Positions 35,876 through 40,582 of a stretch of DNA of 40,582 nucleotides are shown piece after piece. The DNA lies in NCBI GenBank assembly GCA_900128585.1, contig LT642181.1:1-40582 (forward strand), written 5' to 3'. The position numbers and the translations under genes are program-made. The notes beneath the pieces are model-generated. The model saw only the letters and a program-made list of their open reading frames with translations, did no database searches and was not told the origin of the DNA. The stretch's first letter is position 1; the number at the start of each line of letters is the position of its first letter. Source of the DNA: Stramenopiles sp. TOSAG23-3. Lineage: Eukaryota > Sar.

Positions 35876-35962
35876 CCTGGACTCAGGCTCCCTCAATGTT
35901 TTATAATTTATTGTTAAACAATTTACTTATCGCCGTGGTGTTGGGCAGCTCACTGTGCGGCG

Positions 35963-37429
35963 TTAAAGACGAGCTTCTTGCGGCTCCACTTTGGCCTTCT
36001 TCGGGGAGGACGGCGATGGCTTCGGCACTGTTTTCTTCTTTTTCCCGCCACCGCGGCCCTTTGATCTATCCGAGCCTAAAAAATCTGGTATGCCTTTCCA
36101 GCCCTGGTTGGCGTACGTGACCTGGGGCGTGCTGGGGATGTTGCTGGGGCGCTTCGTTTTGCTCCAGAGGTCCCAGTGGCGCTTCGTCTTCAAGTTAAAC
36201 TTTTGAACGTACTTTTTGGCGGCTTCAAAGGACAAAAAGTTGGCCGAGCGCGCGCGCGTGCTCCGGCCGTCCGTTCCGAGCCAGTCCGCCATCCCAATCC
36301 ACCCTTGCTCGCTGTAGGTGCGCTGGGGCGTGCTCGGTATCGTCGCGGGCCGCTTCAGGCGGCTCCACTCTCGCCAGTCCTTCTTCCCCTTCAACTTTTG
36401 CTTCCGGACGAAAGCCCGGGCCTTTTCGAATGGCAAAAAGTTTCGATTGTTTGCTTTAGTAGAAATCGTGTCGGTTCCCAACCAGTCTTGCATCCCCTTC
36501 CAGCCCATGTCCCGGTAGGTGACGTCGGGAGTGCTCGGGATGTTGGACGGGCGGTACTCTTTGCTCCAGCACCACCAGGCCCGCGCCCCGCGCAGCTTGA
36601 GGGCCCGGACGATCGTGCGCGCCTCCTTGAACGGCAAGAAGTTGGAGCTCTTCTTCCCTACACCTCGCTGGCCCCTGCTCTTCTTGCTTGCCGTCTTCTT
36701 CTTCGTCGCAATGTTTTTCTTCGACGTCGACGGGGTCGTCGTCGACGCCCGGGCGGGGGGGGGGCGCGCGGGGGACAGGGCGACCTGCTTCTGCTTCTTC
36801 GACGGGGATGCCGAGCTTCCGGCCGCCTGGGCGGCCGTCGCGCGCTTTCGCTTGCTCGGGGAATCGGACGCTCGGCCGATGTTTTTCGTCGTGGGGTCCT
36901 TGAGGGCGACTTGGTAGTTGGCAAACTTTCCTGAAGCTTCAAGCTGTTCCGATATCTTCTCGATTCGCTTCTGGAGCGACGCACCCTTGGGCGTTTTCTT
37001 CTCGGGCGTTCCCGCTTTCTTTGGCAGGACGACGTCGTTGGCGTGCTGCGGGGTGGTCAGGGACTTTTCGATGAGACGCCGTAGGACCTCCGGCTGCAAG
37101 TGTTTCGGCGGGACGGCGTGTTTTCGGATGTACCCGCTCTTTGGTCGCTGCCCCCCCGACGCCGTCACGGGAAGCGTCGAGGTTATCTTGTTCCGGCCCT
37201 TTCCGGCCGCCTTCTTGCTAATTTTACTATCAGATTTCTTTTTCCTACCCACCGTCGCCGCGCCCCTCTTGGCCGCCTTCTTCCTCGACGGCGTGTTGGA
37301 TGAAAAGCGGGAGAGGCTGAACAGGGCCTCGGCGGCATTGACCTGGTCAACGACGGTGTGTTTCTTTTTCCTCGTGTCAGAGACGATATTTAGGGCGGGG
37401 CCCAACGATTTTCGTGTCGTCTTTGGCAT
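35963..37429 (-). CDS. Nuclear-type basic protein with three repeats of a W...IPSTP...GW...DWLG domain
   Basis: 488 residues. The N-terminus is basic with a NAAEALFSLS motif (31-40), a type of short helix I associate with stramenopile nuclear proteins. A Lys/Pro/Ser-rich linker with several NLS-like clusters follows. Three domains of about 57 residues start at 263, 330 and 397, an exact 67-residue period. Each has NFLPF/SFExAR, a central W, RPSNIPSTP, TY, GWxG and D-W/F-L-G. The pattern resembles the small repeats found in many algal and large-virus or phage proteins (sometimes labelled integrase-associated repeats), thought to bind DNA; I state this from memory and loosely. The C-terminal tail is Lys-rich. 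Single exon, ATG at 37429. Confidence 0.7.
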   Translation of the reverse strand: MPKTTRKSLGPALNIVSDTRKKKHTVVDQVNAAEALFSLSRFSSNTPSRKKAAKRGAATVGRKKKSDSKISKKAAGKGRNKITSTLPVTASGGQRPKSGYIRKHAVPPKHLQPEVLRRLIEKSLTTPQHANDVVLPKKAGTPEKKTPKGASLQKRIEKISEQLEASGKFANYQVALKDPTTKNIGRASDSPSKRKRATAAQAAGSSASPSKKQKQVALSPARPPPARASTTTPSTSKKNIATKKKTASKKSRGQRGVGKKSSNFLPFKEARTIVRALKLRGARAWWCWSKEYRPSNIPSTPDVTYRDMGWKGMQDWLGTDTISTKANNRNFLPFEKARAFVRKQKLKGKKDWREWSRLKRPATIPSTPQRTYSEQGWIGMADWLGTDGRSTRARSANFLSFEAAKKYVQKFNLKTKRHWDLWSKTKRPSNIPSTPQVTYANQGWKGIPDFLGSDRSKGRGGGKKKKTVPKPSPSSPKKAKVEPQEARL

Positions 37430-38840
37430 TTATAGTACGTTGAGGGGGGGCGGGGGGCTGGTGGCTGATTGTTTGGACCTTTCGTTTAGATTGATCTTCA
37501 GAAGTGTGCGTGGCCTGGGCGAGTGATGCGTTTGGAAGTAGTACTGCTTGAAGTTCCACGGATTACAACAAACAAAAACCAGTGCGTTCGTTTCAGGTAA
37601 AGTGCTGTGAGTGCAGACGCTATTGTTTTATTGATGGTGAGTTGAATGTAATGTTTCGATGTTATCCTGTAAAATCATTTTACCTACTGGTTCGATCATT
37701 ACTAAAAACCATGCAAGAAAGAAAGGAAATTTTAATTATTATATTATTATTATTTTTCTTCTTCTTCCTCCAGCAGCAGGTAGTAAGTAGTATTAATACC
37801 AAACCGGTACGCACGACGAACACATTTCTTCTTCTTCTCTTTTCTCTCTTCTTTCTTCTTTCTTACATCATCGAACCAAATGAGTTTTCAGTTTTCTATA
37901 CTGTGTACCTGTTGTATCAAAAGATGAAAAAAAGTCAATCAGAGAGATAGATTCTTAAACAGATATAATATTTAGACTACATATATTAATACTTATATTA
38001 TATATTTATATCCTATATATTATTGCCTACCTGCGTTCCTTCGTTAATTAAGTATTTGATGTAATACATATTCCGATTTATTTAATGTTATTATTATATA
38101 ATATTTAAGAATCCGTTGTTTTATTTATCCTTACGTTTTCGGAACAACGAAATCGGGAGCGAAAAAGACCATTCCTCAATAAAATTGATAAGAGTACCTA
38201 TGCTGTGTGTATGTTATTTAATTATTAAAAAATTGCCTTTCGTTTTCGTTTTAGATGCATAAATAATAAGCACACAGCATCAAGTACTGAAAACTTTCTT
38301 CTCCGCCCGACGAAATCCAATTTTTTCATCTTCTCAATTCCTTTCATTATTAATGCTATTTCTATATTAAATAAAGAAACACTAACAATGCCTCTTCTTT
38401 TCTATACTTTTATAACATATAACCTATATAATTTATACTTAAATTATAAATCCAATCCAACGCGCACTTTTTTTCGTTTTCCTTCCTTTCTATTTCCCTC
38501 ACAATCCTTTCCCAATCCTTTTCTTTTCAGAAATCCTGCTATTTAACTCTTTTCTATCTCTTAACACACTCATCATTTCGTAACTTCTTCCTCTATTTAT
38601 TTCCTCTTCTTCTTTGTTGTTCCTATTTATTTCCCCTTTCTTTTTCTCCTCAACAATCATCCTCGAACGAACCTCGAAACCAACAAATAATCAAAAGCAA
38701 CAAAAAACGAAATAAAAAATATTTCCGTTCTATTTCTATATAATATATAATTTAAATATTGTATATTGATGGTGTGGGGTGGAATAATCCAACTGGTGGA
38801 TTTGGAATCTTCTATTCTTCTATCAACTATAGCGTCCAGC

Positions 38841-38868
38841 GTGTGGGGTGGGTGGGTGGGGTGGGTGG
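38841..38868 (+). repeat. G-quadruplex motif (GGGGTGGGTGGGTGGGG type)
   Basis: Five G-runs of three or four separated by single T residues, in AT-rich DNA. Single-nucleotide loops are the most stable parallel quadruplex arrangement. Confidence 0.85.
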
Positions 38869-39021
38869 TCGTATGTATTTTATATAAATAACAGAATTCT
38901 GCCCAACGATGCTGCCGTCGCGTATTTTAGTTTTAGATCATTATTAGACTATGAACTCTATCTCTATAACTAGAACTAATTACTGTAGAACGAGACCAAG
39001 AACTATAAAATTTCTGCAAGC

Positions 39022-39077
39022 AGGCCAGCGGTCGGGTCGGGTCGGTCGGGGGTCGGCCAGGTCAGGTCAGTCAGGCC
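39022..39077 (+). repeat. GGGTC / GGTCA short tandem tract
   Basis: It changes from GGGTC-type units (39030-39055) to AGGTC/GTCAG units (39058-39073), bounded by AGGCC at both ends. Unusual in base composition for this spacer. Confidence 0.75.
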
Positions 39078-39952
39078 ACCAACCGAGGACCCGCGTGAGA
39101 GAGATTTCAGATTTCAGATTGAATAAAATACCCCAATAATAATAAATGGACTAAACTATAGTATTGATGGATGGTGATGAATTATGATTTGTATTTGTAT
39201 TTGTATTATATTAGTATACGTATAATAATACTATCTAATTGTACAATGTGCGTGTAGCATGTATACTAATTCTATATTAAAGTTTGAAAGAACATTTAAT
39301 ATGTACGTATATTTAAAATGTATTATAATTCCTTATTTATTGTACAATAATAACAGATTTCAGAATTAATAATTCTTCTTCTCTTCTTACTTCTTCTCTT
39401 TTTTTTTTGTATTTAATAAAAATATATTTAATAATAAATTGAATGAAGAATATATTTTTATTATTCTCTTCTTCTTCTTCTTGGATCTTTTTCTACTATA
39501 ATAATATATTATGGTATTCTTCAATAATATTATTATTTATATTAATAATTAAAAAATGATGAATAAATACTGTAATAAAATATATTATTATTATGATGTG
39601 ATGATATAGAAGATATGTTGTTGTTTGATATTATAAAAAACACAACATTGATTGAATATCTATATTGTACTAATTAATAGCCAACCACCTTTTAACTTGA
39701 TCAGACCTGTTCTATTTTATTTTTCATTGCTTCATATTGCTTTAACGAGCAAAGAAGTGAAATTTTAGTTTGTAGAGTGTGGATTTAATTGTATATAATC
39801 ATCGCAAACAAGATTTTATTCAACGTTGTTCGTTTCGTCGCGTACGTATCTAGGGAAAGGTTTCAAGTCGAACCGCGTTGGGCAAGAAGAAAGAGTACAA
39901 AGCGGTTTGTTGCGTAGTTCTAGTTCTTATTTTATTAGTTTTGTACAAAAAT

Positions 39953-40582
39953 ATGTCGTTTAATCAGCAGCAGCAGCAGGGTGGCCCCCCTGCAGCGCCA
40001 CAAGCTCCGGTTGCGGACATCCAGCAACTCCAAAGTATGCTCCGACGTTTGGACTCGGCGGAGACGGCCCTGAGGAGCCTGGCTTCGGAAACGAGCGGAA
40101 ACCCGACGGAAGCGGACTTGGGAAACCTAGGGCACTTGATGCAAAACCTGACCCAGCTGCAAGGCCAACTCAACGTGCTTCAAGAGAACGTGGACACCGT
40201 GACGGGGGGGGGGGCGCAGGGAGTGGAAACCAAGAGCCGGACATCTTGGTCCTGGACGACACCCCGGAAGGGCCCGGACAGGACGAGGTGGCCATGGTCG
40301 AGAACCATCCCGAAACCAACAACCTCCAGGCCGTTCCCCAGCCCCGGAGCGAAGAGCTGTCGTTGGAAACTGCCGGGTCGGAAATTGAGCATATATCCAA
40401 CCGGATGGCAGAAATCGAAGCCAGCATTAAAACCACCGCAGAGTCGGCGGAGAACGCCGATGGCGCGGCCCTTGTCGTCTCCCAAATGGAGGAGCTGCAG
40501 CAACTGTACGACCGGATGGAGCACATCCAAACCCACCTGAACAGTGACCTGGGGGCACAGACGAAAGAGGACGCGAAGGAGG
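39953..40582 (+). CDS. Coiled-coil protein, partial, with apparent frameshift at a G11 run
   Basis: It starts at the ATG 39953 (MSFNQQQQQ) after a non-ATG open stretch. The first part has a poly-Gln start, a Pro/Ala segment and coiled-coil heptads (IQQLQSMLRRLDSAETALRSL, LTQLQGQLNVLQENVD, in part). At 40204-40214 there are 11 G residues. In the starting frame the sequence then becomes Trp/Arg/Pro-rich nonsense to a stop near 40540. In the frame reached by one extra G it stays open to the window end. That frame reads acidic then coiled-coil sequence (EPDILVLDDTPEGPGQ, NRMAEIEASI, MEELQQLYDRMEHIQ), clearly the real continuation. Either a base is missing in the read or the gene is truly broken. 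No family is recognised. Confidence 0.6.

Larger units (their letters stand above)
34793..35962. other. Intergenic region dominated by microsatellites
   Basis: About 1.2 kb: the TTC array (34843-35168), AT-rich DNA, a CT run (35852-35875) and a purine-rich stretch near 35440-35480. Open frames in it are low-complexity artefacts. Confidence 0.6.
37430..39952. other. Long gene-free AT-rich spacer
   Basis: About 2.5 kb between divergent genes. It includes a TTC-rich stretch (37755-37865), a pyrimidine-rich, G-poor tract (about 38460-38660), a G-quadruplex motif (38841-38868) and a GGTCG-rich tract (39022-39077). No coding frame or RNA gene is convincing. Confidence 0.55.

Noticed and set aside
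37582-37950. + strand ORF of 122 residues
   Set aside because: Poly-Leu/Phe section comes from TTA/TTC runs; no domain.
1-40582. tRNA, rRNA, snRNA or CRISPR arrays
   Set aside because: I looked for T-loop-like GTTCGA contexts and repeat-spacer arrays; the GTTCGA hits were in coding or transposon DNA and none forms a cloverleaf by eye. Not a substitute for a covariance search.

Overview
The window looks like nuclear DNA of a microbial eukaryote. The genes are long, mostly intronless ATG-started ORFs of moderate GC content, set in very AT-rich spacers full of TTC/GAA, TTTC and CT microsatellites. Families seen include ribosomal protein eL6, a PP2A B56 subunit, a MYND-SET methyltransferase, JmjC, DOMON and LNR-LRR membrane proteins. 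The LNR plus multi-TM plus LRR protein, the 28-residue LRR fragment and the W/GW-DWLG triple-repeat protein suggest a heterokont (stramenopile) alga or a relative. That placement is inference from gene style, not from a marker gene.

Layout. 1-4.4 kb: the end of an LRR gene, a two-exon unknown gene whose 68-nt intron can be read off the sequence, and a large secreted S1 protease-like protein with a coiled-coil and Cys-rich tail. 5.1-10.3 kb: an S10 serine carboxypeptidase, a secreted PT/PA-stalk Cys-rich protein, and an LNR-LRR membrane protein. 11.4-20.2 kb: a secreted DOMON protein, a TrhO/TSTD2-type rhodanese with a degenerate FSH1-like hydrolase tail, a secretory thioredoxin-fold plus JmjC protein, and a basic S/R/T-repeat protein. 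20.2-24.1 kb: repeat-rich DNA holding two head-to-head decayed PIF/Harbinger transposase relics. 24.2-26.8 kb: eL6 and a small two-TM coiled-coil gene with a perfect 28-bp palindrome in its coding sequence. 27.0 kb: an assembly gap of 67 Ns. 27.3-37.4 kb: MYND-SET protein, secreted Asp-box (BNR) propeller, PP2A B56, DsbA-fold protein, and a nuclear-type protein with three 67-residue-spaced repeats. 37.4-39.9 kb: a long gene-free AT-rich spacer with a G-quadruplex motif. The last gene (39.95 kb to the end) is cut by the window edge and carries an apparent frameshift at an 11-G run.

There is no operon. Neighbours often form divergent pairs (spacers of about 0.7-1.4 kb, up to about 2.5 kb) and tighter convergent pairs (about 0.1-0.55 kb). 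About seven of the 16 or so genes encode secretory-pathway proteins (S1, S10, PT-stalk, DOMON, TRX-JmjC, BNR, DsbA-like). No single new multi-gene system stands out. The most unusual items are domain combinations (TrhO plus dead FSH1, TRX plus JmjC with an HTDL end, S1 plus coiled coil plus KGGAG Cys repeats), the opposed Harbinger relics, the coding palindrome, and a 10-mer (TACCTTGGTA) recurring in the spacers.
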